DNA of 38,018 nucleotides from WLMZ01 sp037139095 (GTDB lineage: Bacteria; Actinomycetota; Acidimicrobiia; Acidimicrobiales; Ilumatobacteraceae), in assembly GCA_037139095.1 (NCBI GenBank), contig JBAXHD010000023.1, positions 1 to 38,018 on the forward strand, given 5' to 3'. Positions 13,860-22,602 of the stretch are shown piece after piece. Made by a program: the position numbers and the translations under genes. The stretch's first letter is position 1. Every line of letters begins with the position of its first letter. The notes beneath the pieces are model-generated. The model had not been told where the DNA came from. It was given only the letters and a program-made list of their open reading frames with translations, and ran no database searches.

Positions 13860-14402
13860 TTAGTTGCGCTTGAGCCGACCAAACGACAGAACCGATACAC
13901 GAATGATCACGGGATACGTAGCAGTTCCAGCGAGCAGCACGAGCAGCACCTTGAACCAGACCGTTGAGCCATCAGTGCCCATGATGTATGCGTGAATACA
14001 AGCGAACAAGGTGGCCGGAATCGAGAGCAGATGCACGGCTCTCCAGATCGGCCGCTTGAACAACTTCTTCGGCCACGAGGTAAACACCACGAGCATCACG
14101 CCGTAGAACGCCACGACACCCCACGCGAGCGCGCCACTTTGTCGGTGTCCGGTGCCAGGGATGAATACCTGCTTCACGCCAATTCCGAGGTCGGAGTCGG
14201 CGAACGCCGCGACCACGTGAATCGCGGTGAAGACCGCCGCTAGGCCACCGAGCCAGTTGTGTAGGTCAAGCCACCACGCAGGCCGCAAACGCCGCCCAGT
14301 TTCACGAGCCGAGAACAGCAAGCCCCATGCAAGTGATGCGACCATCAACACCATGGCCACAATCCCCGACGACCGCGACAAGTACCACAGCCACTGATTC
14401 AT
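13860..14402 (-). CDS. Ferric-reductase-like transmembrane heme protein
   Basis: This 180-residue integral membrane protein has about five to six apolar helices. Four histidines are placed as in the ferric reductase-like heme domain: H48 (LDLHNW) with H62 (TAIHVV), 14 apart, and H124 (RAVHLL) with H137 (ACIHAY), 13 apart. They would hold two b-type hemes between paired helices. No flavin or NADPH domain is fused, so electrons must come from a partner. The FMN-binding protein encoded next is the obvious candidate. The ATG at 14402 follows GAGAAG by about six bases; a GTG six codons upstream is possible. The physiological substrate is unknown. Confidence 0.82.
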   Translation of the reverse strand: MNQWLWYLSRSSGIVAMVLMVASLAWGLLFSARETGRRLRPAWWLDLHNWLGGLAAVFTAIHVVAAFADSDLGIGVKQVFIPGTGHRQSGALAWGVVAFYGVMLVVFTSWPKKLFKRPIWRAVHLLSIPATLFACIHAYIMGTDGSTVWFKVLLVLLAGTATYPVIIRVSVLSFGRLKRN

Positions 14403-14490
14403 CGGGTTCGCTTCTCGCACATAGGCGCCACATTACCCGCCGCCCAACAGGTGGATATTCGGCGTAGGTAGAAGTTCGGTGAGAAGCGCT

Positions 14491-17400
14491 ATGACACAAT
14501 CGAATGCAGTGATGGCCCAACTTGACACCGCCGAACTCAGTCAGTACCTGCTCACGAACTACGGCCTCACCGGCCAGTTCACGGCTCTGCCAGGCGAGAT
14601 CGATGCAAATTTCGCGGTGACCACCGACGCTCGCGAGCGGTACTTGTTACGCGTGCACGCCCGTGGTGCAGCACGCAACGAAATCGAACTCCAAGCCGCA
14701 GTCCTGCAGTACTTACACGACGTTGACCCCACCCTGCCCGTGCAACGAATCATGCCGAGCGCATCGGGCGAGATCCTGCCGGTGGTCATCGCCGCCGACG
14801 GCTCACCATCTGAATTGCGCCTCACCACATGGCTCGATGGCGATGTCTGGGCTCAATCGATTTCGCCGCGGCGCGTTGAGCGCGCCGCTTCGGCCGCTTC
14901 GCTCGGCCTGCTGCTTGCCAAGCTCGACAAAGCACTCGAACTGTTCGATCATCCTGCGGCCGATCGCGAGCATCGCTGGGATCTCGCCAGATCTGGTGAG
15001 CACCTCAAACTGGCATCGCTGCTCGACGACCCAGCCAAACGCGAACTCGTGACAGAGGTATTGCGTCGCTTCGTCGATGAAGTTGCCCCCCGTTTGGTCG
15101 ATCAACCGCGCCAGGCCATCCACGGCGATGCAAATGACTACAACGTGCTGCTTGCCCCCGACGGCTCCGTCAGCGGGCTCATCGATTTCGGCGACATCGT
15201 GCGCAGTTGGCGCGTCAACGAAATAGCTGTGGCGTGTGCCTACGCAATGATCGGTGCACCCGATGCCATCGGTGCCGTGGTGCCGTTAGTCAGCGCCTAC
15301 CACGACGAAAATCCGCTCGACGAGGTTGAGGTCAACTCGCTATTCGACCTCATCCTCACCCGCTACGCAGCCAGCATGTGTATGGCGGCAGCCCAGATTC
15401 GTGACAATCCCACCAACACGTATCTACTCATCAGCCAGAACGACGTCTGGGAGCGCTTGCAGCACCTCACTGCGCAGAACCGTGAGATCGCGATCATGCG
15501 GTTGCGCGCTGCATGCCGATTCGAGGCTGTTCCGGCCCGGCCGCACATCGACCGATGGCTGCAACGCAACAGCCACCGCTGCGGCCCCGTGTTTCGTCGC
15601 GATCTGTCTGTCAGCAACCTGCGCGTGCTCGACCTCACCGCACCCGATGAGCGCATTGCCACTGAACTTCTCAACGCGCTGAGCAACGATCCCGCATCGG
15701 CCCATCTCGTCGCAGTTGGTCGATACGGCGAAGAGCGCTCGATGTATCGCACACCCGAATTCGAAACCGCCGATCCCACCGAGCGGCGCACCATCCATGT
15801 GGGCATCGACCTCTTCGCACCCGCAGGCGAAGAAGTGTTGGCACCGCTTGATGCGGTGGTGGCCGGCGTTGGCGTCGAGACGGTTCCGCTGGGCTTCGGC
15901 GGCATCATGGTGTTGCAACACGAAACCGACGACGGCACTGCCTTCTTCACGCTCTACGGCCACCTATCGCCGGCGAGTTTCGCCGCACTCAACGTGGGCG
16001 ATCGCATCAGCAAAGGCGATGTCATCGCTCGATTAGGTCGCTCGGATGAAAACGGTGGCTGGCAACCCCACCTCCACTTTCAGTTGATGAGCGATCTCTG
16101 CGGCTGGACCACCACCGAGATCATCGGCGTGGTTGCCCGCAGTCAGTGGGACACATGGGCCAGCGTGTTCATGAATCCGAATCATGTGCTCGGGCTCGCC
16201 GCTGATTGCAGCGTCGTTGTCGAACGAGACGCCGCGTGGTTGCAACGCGAGCGCCAGCACGTGATCGGCCGATCGCTCAGCTTGTCGTATGAGGCCCCGC
16301 TCAAAATCGTGCGCGGCGAGGGCGTGCACCTCATCGCCCACGACGGCACCAGTTATCTCGACATGGTGAACAACGTGTGCCATGTGGGTCACTGCCACCC
16401 ACGGGTTGTCGCGGCGGGCCAGCGGCAAATGGCCCAACTCAACACCAACACTCGCTACCTGCACGACAACCTGATCGAGTACTCGCGGCGGCTCACCGCC
16501 ACGTTGCCAACTGAGCTCTCGGTGGTGTTCATGGTGAACTCAGGCAGCGAAGCCAACGACCTTGCATTGCGACTCGCTCGCGCCTACACCGGCAACCGCG
16601 AAGTGGTCACGGTCGATCACGTGTACCACGGCAATGTCACCTCAATTGTTGAGGTGAGTCCATACAAGTTCAACGGACCCGGCGGACAGGGACGGCCCGA
16701 TCACGTGGCCGTCGCCGAACTCCCCGATCTGTATCGAGGCCGCTTGCGCTACGGGCACGCCGATGCGGGCGCTGGATACGCAACCAGCGTGGCCGATGCC
16801 GTGAACACGATGCGGGCCGCGGGCACACCACCGGCTGCGTTTTTCAGCGAGGGCATCTTGTGCACTGGCGGCATGCTGACCCTTCCCGACGGCTATCTGC
16901 GACACGCCTACGCACACGTGCGCGCGGCGGGCGGCCTGTGCATCGCCGACGAAGTGCAGATTGGCTTCGGTCGCGCCGGGTCGCACATGTGGGCGTTCGA
17001 AACGCAAGGGGTCGTGCCCGACATCGTCACTATGGGCAAGCCCATTGGCAACGGGCATCCGATGGCTGCTGTTGTCACCACTCCCGAGATCGCCGCAGCG
17101 TTCGCGAACGGCATGGAGTACTTCAGCACTTTTGGTGGGAACCCGGTATCGGCCGCCATTGGCCTTGCCGTGCTCGATGTGATTCGCGACGAACGGCTCA
17201 TGCACAACGCCGACATCGTGGGCGATCGCATGATGCAGGGTCTGCGTGAGCTCGCTGGCACTCACCAGATCATCGGCGACGTGCGCGGACTCGGGTTGTT
17301 CATCGGTGTCGAGCTGGTTCGCGACCGCACCACCCTCGAACCCGCCAGTCACGAGCTCAGCGACATCGTCGAAAAGATGAAACAACGCCGCGTGCTCCTC

Positions 17401-17517
17401 AGCACCGAGGGGCCTCATCACAACGTGATCAAAATCAAACCGCCAGTGGTGTTCTCTAACGCGAACTGCGACGAGTTCTTTGAAAAGTTTGATGAAGTGC
17501 TCAGCGAGTACCGCTGA
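14491..17517 (+). CDS. Three-domain fusion: APH/hydroxylysine-kinase-like, M23, class III aminotransferase
   Basis: The protein has 1008 residues in three parts. Residues about 10-330 are an aminoglycoside-phosphotransferase-like kinase with HGDAND (211-216) and IDFGD (231-235). About 400-545 is an M23/LytM domain with H436-x3-D440, YGHL and HLH (527-529), all zinc ligands kept. About 585-1008 is a class III aminotransferase with SGSEAND, the DEVQIGFGRAG segment and PLP lysine K850 in TMGKPIGNGHP. In animals the equivalent kinase and PLP enzyme act in sequence as hydroxylysine kinase and phosphohydroxylysine (or phosphoethanolamine) phospholyase, so a kinase-lyase pair for an amino-alcohol is the best inference. 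The M23 role is unclear because no signal peptide is present. GAGAAG precedes ATG 14491. Confidence 0.88.
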   Translation: MTQSNAVMAQLDTAELSQYLLTNYGLTGQFTALPGEIDANFAVTTDARERYLLRVHARGAARNEIELQAAVLQYLHDVDPTLPVQRIMPSASGEILPVVIAADGSPSELRLTTWLDGDVWAQSISPRRVERAASAASLGLLLAKLDKALELFDHPAADREHRWDLARSGEHLKLASLLDDPAKRELVTEVLRRFVDEVAPRLVDQPRQAIHGDANDYNVLLAPDGSVSGLIDFGDIVRSWRVNEIAVACAYAMIGAPDAIGAVVPLVSAYHDENPLDEVEVNSLFDLILTRYAASMCMAAAQIRDNPTNTYLLISQNDVWERLQHLTAQNREIAIMRLRAACRFEAVPARPHIDRWLQRNSHRCGPVFRRDLSVSNLRVLDLTAPDERIATELLNALSNDPASAHLVAVGRYGEERSMYRTPEFETADPTERRTIHVGIDLFAPAGEEVLAPLDAVVAGVGVETVPLGFGGIMVLQHETDDGTAFFTLYGHLSPASFAALNVGDRISKGDVIARLGRSDENGGWQPHLHFQLMSDLCGWTTTEIIGVVARSQWDTWASVFMNPNHVLGLAADCSVVVERDAAWLQRERQHVIGRSLSLSYEAPLKIVRGEGVHLIAHDGTSYLDMVNNVCHVGHCHPRVVAAGQRQMAQLNTNTRYLHDNLIEYSRRLTATLPTELSVVFMVNSGSEANDLALRLARAYTGNREVVTVDHVYHGNVTSIVEVSPYKFNGPGGQGRPDHVAVAELPDLYRGRLRYGHADAGAGYATSVADAVNTMRAAGTPPAAFFSEGILCTGGMLTLPDGYLRHAYAHVRAAGGLCIADEVQIGFGRAGSHMWAFETQGVVPDIVTMGKPIGNGHPMAAVVTTPEIAAAFANGMEYFSTFGGNPVSAAIGLAVLDVIRDERLMHNADIVGDRMMQGLRELAGTHQIIGDVRGLGLFIGVELVRDRTTLEPASHELSDIVEKMKQRRVLLSTEGPHHNVIKIKPPVVFSNANCDEFFEKFDEVLSEYR

Positions 17518-17518
17518 G

Positions 17519-18376
17519 CTAGTCGGCTTGAGCCGACGCCACAACTATGGCGCGGCCGGCAATGGCATGGCCCGCGTTGGTGGCCGCCACCATTCCCTCG
17601 CCGGCGATCAGCGCCGTCAGGAAGCCCGCAGCGAACGCATCGCCTGCGCCCGTGGTGTCACGCACGTTGTCGATGTGCGGAGTAGGAACCGCAACGCTAT
17701 TACGACCAACTTCGGTGACCATCGATGAACCTGATCCATGCTTCACAACGGTGACGCGCCCTCCGAATCGTCGTGGATCCACTGCATCACCGAGACACGC
17801 CGCCTCGAGCTCGTTGCACAGCAGCACCTCGGGACGTAGCGCCTCGAACATCTCAACGACTCGGTCGACACCATGAGCAATAATCACCGCCGCCGACGAC
17901 GCATCGATCGACACCAAGATGCCGCGCTCATGCGCCCACTGAATCAGCGTGGCCGCTGTCTGGGCGAGCGCACCATCGAGCAACGAATACAGCGGCACGT
18001 GTAACGCGCTCAACCCGTCGAGCCATCTGGGATCAGGATCAGCAAGGTCACCGCAACTACCGCGATCGCTGAGCATGGTGCGTTCGCCTTGTTGATCAAC
18101 AAGCACAACCACGGTGCCGGTGCGGCCACCGCGGGGGCAAACAACTTCGACACCATCGGCACGTAACGCGTCGATCAGCACGCCGCCGTGAGCATCGCTG
18201 CCAACTTGACCAATGAAGCGCGCCGCAAACCCGGCTCGAACCGCGCTCACGGCGACATTTGCGGCACTTCCGCCGCGGCGACGGACCACGAGCGCATTGG
18301 TGTCAGAGGCAATGTTGATCGGCCCGCCGAGACGCACCACGATGTCCTCGACAAGATCTCCCAGCGTTCCGAGCAT
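17519..18376 (-). CDS. PfkB/ribokinase-family sugar or nucleoside kinase
   Basis: This cytoplasmic kinase has about 285 residues. It has the N-terminal GDLVEDIVV and the glycine-rich RRRGGSAANVAVSAVRAGF motif, and the C-terminal signature DTTGAGDAFAAGFL with the catalytic Asp in GAGD. Substrates in this family range from ribose and fructose to adenosine and cannot be read off the sequence. The ATG at 18376 is preferred over an upstream GTG because TACCGT stands seven bases before it, the same leaderless-type signal seen elsewhere. It is convergent with the three-domain fusion, with one base between the stop codons, and divergent from the DinB-like gene. Confidence 0.88.
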   Translation of the reverse strand: MLGTLGDLVEDIVVRLGGPINIASDTNALVVRRRGGSAANVAVSAVRAGFAARFIGQVGSDAHGGVLIDALRADGVEVVCPRGGRTGTVVVLVDQQGERTMLSDRGSCGDLADPDPRWLDGLSALHVPLYSLLDGALAQTAATLIQWAHERGILVSIDASSAAVIIAHGVDRVVEMFEALRPEVLLCNELEAACLGDAVDPRRFGGRVTVVKHGSGSSMVTEVGRNSVAVPTPHIDNVRDTTGAGDAFAAGFLTALIAGEGMVAATNAGHAIAGRAIVVASAQAD

Positions 18377-18383
18377 GCCCGAG

Positions 18384-18389
18384 ACGGTA
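18384..18389 (-). promoter_or_regulatory. -10 element of the PfkB kinase gene
   Basis: On the minus strand TACCGT is followed by seven bases and the ATG of the kinase gene. It is identical in sequence and almost in position to the elements before the alkylsulfatase and GNAT genes, pointing to a leaderless transcript. Confidence 0.42.
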
Positions 18390-18427
18390 CTTCGTGATCG
18401 AAGCCCGCCGTGTGGCACAGTCTGCCC

Positions 18428-19000
18428 GTGAACCTACAAACTTGGATCGCGGCTGACCACGCCACCATCGCCACTCGCTTCGAAGCCGCAATTGCGACTC
18501 ACGTTCCCATCGAGCTGTGGAACCAAACTCCACCAGGCGGCGGCTCGTGCATCGCAGGGCTGTTGTTTCATATGACCCTGCACGAAGACCTTGCAATCAA
18601 CACGGCCGTGCGCAATAAGGCACCGATCATCGACCAGCATCGGCAGTTGCTTGGCATTGACCATCTTGCAAAGTCGATCGGACTCTCAGAGACCGAAGAC
18701 CCACGTTTGATCGAAGCCCTCAATGTCGGCCACCTTCGCCTCTACGTAGAGGCAGTCACGACAGCAACGGCGCAATGGCTGAGCGCGCTCGACACCAACA
18801 CACTCGACACGGTGCCCGACGCCAGCTCACGTCTTGAACACACCGCTGACATTGCAGTCGAAGGCCTCGAGTGGCTGCACTCGATGTGGACCGGCAAACC
18901 AATCACATGGTTCGTGCAGTGGGAAGCAATCGGGCACCGCCACGGTCATCTTGGCGAGATGGTGGGCATTCGCGGGCGACTGGGTCGCAGCCCGTTCTAA
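18428..19000 (+). CDS. DinB-like four-helix metalloprotein
   Basis: The protein has about 190 residues and resembles the DinB/YfiT-like four-helix-bundle superfamily, which includes mycothiol- and bacillithiol-dependent enzymes. Candidate metal ligands are H48 and H52 in LLFHMTLHEDL and histidines in GHRHGHLGEM near the C-terminus, the usual helix positions. The start is probably GTG 18428; an in-frame GTG at 18410 lies within the divergent gene's upstream region. No Shine-Dalgarno sequence is seen, so a leaderless mRNA is likely. It stands alone, with no partner gene. Whether it acts as a thiol transferase or something else cannot be told. Confidence 0.75.
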   Translation: MNLQTWIAADHATIATRFEAAIATHVPIELWNQTPPGGGSCIAGLLFHMTLHEDLAINTAVRNKAPIIDQHRQLLGIDHLAKSIGLSETEDPRLIEALNVGHLRLYVEAVTTATAQWLSALDTNTLDTVPDASSRLEHTADIAVEGLEWLHSMWTGKPITWFVQWEAIGHRHGHLGEMVGIRGRLGRSPF

Positions 19001-19015
19001 GGCGCGCAGCGGATC

Positions 19016-19456
19016 TCAGGACAGGGCTGCGGCTGGTGGCGCAGGCTTGCCACCAAGGGGCAACACCCGCAGCAGGTGATGCCAACGACAGTTCACGCAG
19101 GCCTCAACCACATACGCGTCGAGATCGTCGGTGCGACCCTCGAACTGCGCGAGATCGGCCTTGGTGGCGACACATCGCCCATGGGCAGGAAGGCGCGGCC
19201 CGAACACGTAGGTGACCAGCACCAACTTCACGACCTCGCAGATCGGACAGGTCACGCTGGATGGCGCACCGAGGTTCTTCGCTGCTCGGATGAGTTCGGG
19301 ATGCGCATCGCAGAGTTGATCGCGAGCCAGACGGCCGCGGCGATATTCGTTGATGAGCGCGCGTCGTTCGAGGCGATGATCAACCACGGCACGGGCGGCA
19401 GACCCGTGACCGTTGCGGTTTCCACCTTTGCGAAGTGCATCAGCCGAGAAGGACAT
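19016..19456 (-). CDS. DUF5318-type zinc-binding protein
   Basis: This 146-residue protein resembles the actinobacterial DUF5318 family (M. tuberculosis Rv0049 as I recall it). It has RRALINEYRRGRLARDQLCDAHPELIRAAKN followed by two cysteine pairs, CPIC and CVNC, in the context TCPICEVVKLVLVTYVFGPRLP and EACVNCRWHHLLRVLPL. The four cysteines should bind one zinc. In mycobacteria the gene lies close to rpsF, and here it is also in the same chromosomal neighbourhood. Function is unknown. AGGTTA on the plus strand at 19466-19471 gives a minus-strand TAACCT nine bases before the ATG, a possible -10. Confidence 0.8.
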   Translation of the reverse strand: MSFSADALRKGGNRNGHGSAARAVVDHRLERRALINEYRRGRLARDQLCDAHPELIRAAKNLGAPSSVTCPICEVVKLVLVTYVFGPRLPAHGRCVATKADLAQFEGRTDDLDAYVVEACVNCRWHHLLRVLPLGGKPAPPAAALS

Positions 19457-19529
19457 AGTCGCATTAGGTTACCGAACCGCGTCGACACTCATCCGCGTCT
19501 CGGCGCTGCGAACGAACAACACTTATCAC

Positions 19530-20129
19530 GTGACCACAGTCGTACGTTATGGACCATCAGTAGCCGACGAGAGCGAACTGCGCTTATGCGGCGACGTCAG
19601 CGGTAAACGAATCATCGAGTTAGGCATCAGCGCGCCAAGCAACGCAGTAGCCCTCGCCGGCGCTGGGGCTCGCGCCATTGCGGTTGACCCCTCCTCTGAT
19701 CGGATCGCGTTGCTGCGTAAGCAAGCCGAGCAGGCCGAAGTAACGGTGCAGTGCCACCAAAGCGAAGTCGCCGATCTGGGCTTTGCCACGAGCGGCTCTA
19801 TCGACTTGGTTGTTGCTTCGCACACGCTGCAAGAAGTGGACGATCTGGCTCGGCTGCTGCGTCAGATTCACCGCGTGTTGCGACCCGAGGCGGCCTTTGT
19901 CATGGCGGGTCCTCACCCGATCGCCGCAATGCTCGGCAACATCGACGGGCAACAGGTTGTGCAGCGCACATACGGCGGCGGCCAGACCAGATCGATCAGC
20001 GATGTCTTCATGGCCATGCAACGCACGAACTTTCGCATCGACGTGATCCACGAACTGCCACCGCTCAACGCCCGCAACGCGCGCACCCCCGCAGTGTTGG
20101 TCATTCGCGCTCGCAAACTTGGCGTCTAG
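19530..20129 (+). CDS. Class I SAM-dependent methyltransferase
   Basis: This protein of about 199 residues has a Rossmann-type methyltransferase fold. Motif I is IIELGISAPSNAVALAGAGA, the acidic end of strand 2 is IAVDPSSDRI, the motif for strand 4 is SIDLVVASHTLQEVDD, and post-motif IHRVLRPEAAFVMAGPHP is characteristic of UbiE/Methyltransf_11 members. The target molecule is not identifiable. GTG 19530 was chosen because the frame upstream overlaps the divergent DUF5318 gene and lacks resemblance to methyltransferases. No Shine-Dalgarno is seen, so translation may be leaderless. It converges on pcnA with three bases between the stop codons. Confidence 0.82.
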   Translation: MTTVVRYGPSVADESELRLCGDVSGKRIIELGISAPSNAVALAGAGARAIAVDPSSDRIALLRKQAEQAEVTVQCHQSEVADLGFATSGSIDLVVASHTLQEVDDLARLLRQIHRVLRPEAAFVMAGPHPIAAMLGNIDGQQVVQRTYGGGQTRSISDVFMAMQRTNFRIDVIHELPPLNARNARTPAVLVIRARKLGV

Positions 20130-20132
20130 CGG

Positions 20133-21545
20133 CTACTCGCCGCGAGCAACCCACCACGCCCGAAGGCGAGCGCGTACTTCGTCGTCGCCAAGGAGTCCCT
20201 CTTCGAGTCGAAGGTCGAGCAAGAAGCTCATCGCTTTGCCGACGGTTGGGCTCGGTGACAATTCAAGGAACTCCATCACCTGCTTGCCGTCCATCTCTGG
20301 GCGAATTGCTTTCAGTTCTTCGTGCGCAGCGAGTTGCACAATGCGCGCCTCAAGATCGTCCATTCGACGACTGAGCATGAGCGCCTTCTTCTCGTTGCGC
20401 GTGGTGCAGTCGCAACGAGTGAGCACGTTCAACTCGTTCAGTAACGGCCCCGCATCGTGCACGTATCGGCGCACAGCCGAGTCGGTCCATCCGGCTTCGT
20501 AGCCGTGAAAACGAAGGTGCAGCGCAACCAATTCGGTGATGGCTTCGACATCGTCGGTGCTGTATCGCAAAGCCTGCAAGCGCAGTCGAGCCATACGCGC
20601 GCCAACGACTTCGTGATGATGAAAGGTGACGCCCTTGCCCTTGAGGAACCCGCGGGTCTTGGGTTTGCCGACATCGTGCAGCAGCGCGGCAATGCGGGTT
20701 CGGCGAAAGTCGTACTGGCCGGGAAAATCGCGGGTCACGTTTTCGACTACTGCCAGCGTGTGCGTGAGCACATCTTTATGCCGGTGAATCGGATCTTGTT
20801 CGAGTCGCATGGCCGGCAACTCGGGAAGGAACTCGCCAGCGACGCCGTTATCAACGAGAAACATGAGGCCCTCGGACGGATGATCGACCACCATGAGTTT
20901 GTCGAGTTCATCGCGAATGCGCTCGGCCGAAACAATGGACAACCTGGCGTGCATCGAACGCACTGCCTCGACAAGTTCGGGCACCGGCTGCAGGTGATAG
21001 CCAGCAATAAATCGGGCGGCGCGAAGCATGCGCAACGGATCGTCGCTGAAGCTGACCTCGGGCGCGAGCGGTGTGCGAAGGATCTTTGTTGCAAGGTCAA
21101 CGGCCCCGCCAAATGGATCGACCAGCGTTGGCGAATCGCTCGTGAGTTCGAGTGCCATGGCGTTCACCGTGAAATCACGGCGTGAGAGATCGGCATCGAT
21201 CTGTCCAGCAAAGGTGACTTCGGGCTTGCGCGAGTCGTCGGCATATACCTCGGCTCGGTGCGTGGTGATCTCGTAGATGCGATCACCCTTCTTTGCGCCG
21301 ATAGTTCCGAACTTCTCGCCCTGTGTCCAGATCGCATCGGCCCAACCAGACAGGCACGCTTTGATCTCCGAAGGCAATGCATCGGTAGTCGCGTCGTAGT
21401 CGCGTTCGTCGCCCAACTTGTCGATGAGTAGATCGCGCACCGTGCCGCCCACGAGATACAGGCGCTTACCCGCAGCCCGAAAGCGATCGGTCAGCGGCTG
21501 CAGCTCGCTGAGCACCGGTGCAAATCGTTCAGGAATCATCGTCAC
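20133..21545 (-). CDS. pcnA: CCA tRNA nucleotidyltransferase / poly(A) polymerase family
   Basis: This protein of about 470 residues belongs to class II nucleotidyltransferases. LVGGTVRDLL (from about 32) and the metal-binding DYD (49-51) form the catalytic head. The neck follows (PFGGAVDLATKILRTPL, DPLRMLRAARF), then an HD phosphohydrolase domain (HKDVLTHTLAVVENV, ALLHDVGKPKT, HHHEVVGARMARL). It probably adds or repairs the 3' CCA of tRNAs, though the tRNA in this window already encodes CCA. The start is placed at GTG 21545, which forms a GTGA overlap with the stop of the upstream deacetylase-like gene; ATG 21539 is an alternative. Its place opposite the Rv3909-like gene matches mycobacteria. 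Confidence 0.93.
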   Translation of the reverse strand: MTMIPERFAPVLSELQPLTDRFRAAGKRLYLVGGTVRDLLIDKLGDERDYDATTDALPSEIKACLSGWADAIWTQGEKFGTIGAKKGDRIYEITTHRAEVYADDSRKPEVTFAGQIDADLSRRDFTVNAMALELTSDSPTLVDPFGGAVDLATKILRTPLAPEVSFSDDPLRMLRAARFIAGYHLQPVPELVEAVRSMHARLSIVSAERIRDELDKLMVVDHPSEGLMFLVDNGVAGEFLPELPAMRLEQDPIHRHKDVLTHTLAVVENVTRDFPGQYDFRRTRIAALLHDVGKPKTRGFLKGKGVTFHHHEVVGARMARLRLQALRYSTDDVEAITELVALHLRFHGYEAGWTDSAVRRYVHDAGPLLNELNVLTRCDCTTRNEKKALMLSRRMDDLEARIVQLAAHEELKAIRPEMDGKQVMEFLELSPSPTVGKAMSFLLDLRLEEGLLGDDEVRARLRAWWVARGE

Positions 21546-22552
21546 ACCACAATCTCGGCCCAGATGTCGATGCATCCGACCACATTGTGAGCGCCAGGAC
21601 CGCCACTCGTTGGTGCCTCAGGTTGCACATTGCGTCCGGCAAGAGCACCGAGCACCGAAGCCGTGCACAACGTGAGCGCGTTCAGGTCGTAACCGCCTTC
21701 GAGCATTACTAATCGGCGACCCGCAGGCACCAAGGCGAGGGCACGCTGGGTAAGGAGCGCGAAGTCACCAGAAGACAACCCAAGATCGGTGATGGGGTCG
21801 TCGCGATGGCCATCGAAACCAGCAGAGATGATGAGCCACGTGGGAGCGAATGCGGCTGCACGCGGCGCGACAAGTTCATCGAATGCGCGCACGTAATGCT
21901 CGCCGGTGGAATCGGGGGGCATCGGAATATTCATCGTGTAGCCGTAGCCATCGCCGACGCCCACATCTCGGGCCGCACCCGTGCCGGGGTACAGAGGCCA
22001 CTGATGAAACGAAACGAACAGCACACGCGGATCGCCGAAAAACACAGCTTCAGTGCCGTTGCCATGGTGCGCGTCGTAATCGAGAATCATGACCCGCTCG
22101 CCCTGATCGGCCAAGGCCATTGCGGCCACTGCCACGTTCGAGATGAGGCAGAAGCCCATCGACTCGTTGCGGGTCGCATGGTGACCCGGAGGCCGCACTG
22201 CACAAAACGCTGCATCGGCCTCTCCGCGCTGCATTGCGGCAATCGCTGTGAGTCCGGCCCCCGCAGCAAGCAATGCAGCGTCCCAAGAACCCGAACTCAC
22301 TGCAGTATCGGGGTCGAGTCGACCGCCCCCCGATTCGCTCACCAACTTCAAATGCGACAAGTACGCGGCCGGATGAACGCGCTCAACAATCTCTAGCGGA
22401 GCAGCCACGGGCTCCAACAATGTGAGCGCATCGGCCACTTCAGCAACTTGGCTTCCGGCAATTACAGCGTTCAATCGCTCGGGGCGCTCGGGGTGATTTC
22501 GGCCGGCAATGTGTTCGAGATATTTCGGATGAGTAGAAAACAGCACTGCCAC
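21542..22552 (-). CDS. Histone-deacetylase-family amidohydrolase
   Basis: This 336-residue zinc hydrolase belongs to the arginase/deacetylase fold. The active-site set is complete: RPPGHHA with H124/H125, zinc ligands D160 and H162 in DYDAHHG, D247 in AGFDGHRDDP, and catalytic-site Y288 in EGGY. Bacterial relatives act on acetylated polyamines, acetoin-related compounds or acetyl-lysine proteins, so the substrate is open. It starts at GTG 22552, six bases after a TATCGT -10 element, and its stop overlaps the pcnA start (GTGA), so both are likely on one leaderless transcript. A GNAT acetyltransferase gene is divergent with a 50-base gap. Confidence 0.9.
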   Translation of the reverse strand: MAVLFSTHPKYLEHIAGRNHPERPERLNAVIAGSQVAEVADALTLLEPVAAPLEIVERVHPAAYLSHLKLVSESGGGRLDPDTAVSSGSWDAALLAAGAGLTAIAAMQRGEADAAFCAVRPPGHHATRNESMGFCLISNVAVAAMALADQGERVMILDYDAHHGNGTEAVFFGDPRVLFVSFHQWPLYPGTGAARDVGVGDGYGYTMNIPMPPDSTGEHYVRAFDELVAPRAAAFAPTWLIISAGFDGHRDDPITDLGLSSGDFALLTQRALALVPAGRRLVMLEGGYDLNALTLCTASVLGALAGRNVQPEAPTSGGPGAHNVVGCIDIWAEIVV

Positions 22553-22558
22553 GGCTCC

Positions 22559-22564
22559 ACGATA
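22559..22564 (-). promoter_or_regulatory. -10 element of the deacetylase-pcnA operon
   Basis: The minus strand reads TATCGT, six bases, then GTG. Together with the plus-strand element at 22590-22595 it makes a compact divergent promoter region of 50 bases for a deacetylase-like and an acetyltransferase gene. Confidence 0.45.
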
Positions 22565-22589
22565 GAACGATCACCTTCGGTTCGGGCGC

Positions 22590-22595
22590 TACCGT
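22590..22595 (+). promoter_or_regulatory. -10 element of the GNAT-DUF6049-DegV operon
   Basis: TACCGT lies seven bases before the GTG start of the acetyltransferase gene, the recurring leaderless arrangement. The following two genes overlap by four bases each and should be on the same transcript. Confidence 0.45.
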
Positions 22596-22602
22596 CGCAT
22601 CT

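Noticed and set aside
14479..17544. Long minus-strand open frames opposite the three-domain fusion gene, including 16642-17544
   Set aside because: They contain no recognisable domain, while the plus-strand frame shows three clear domain sets. High-GC genes often produce open antisense frames.
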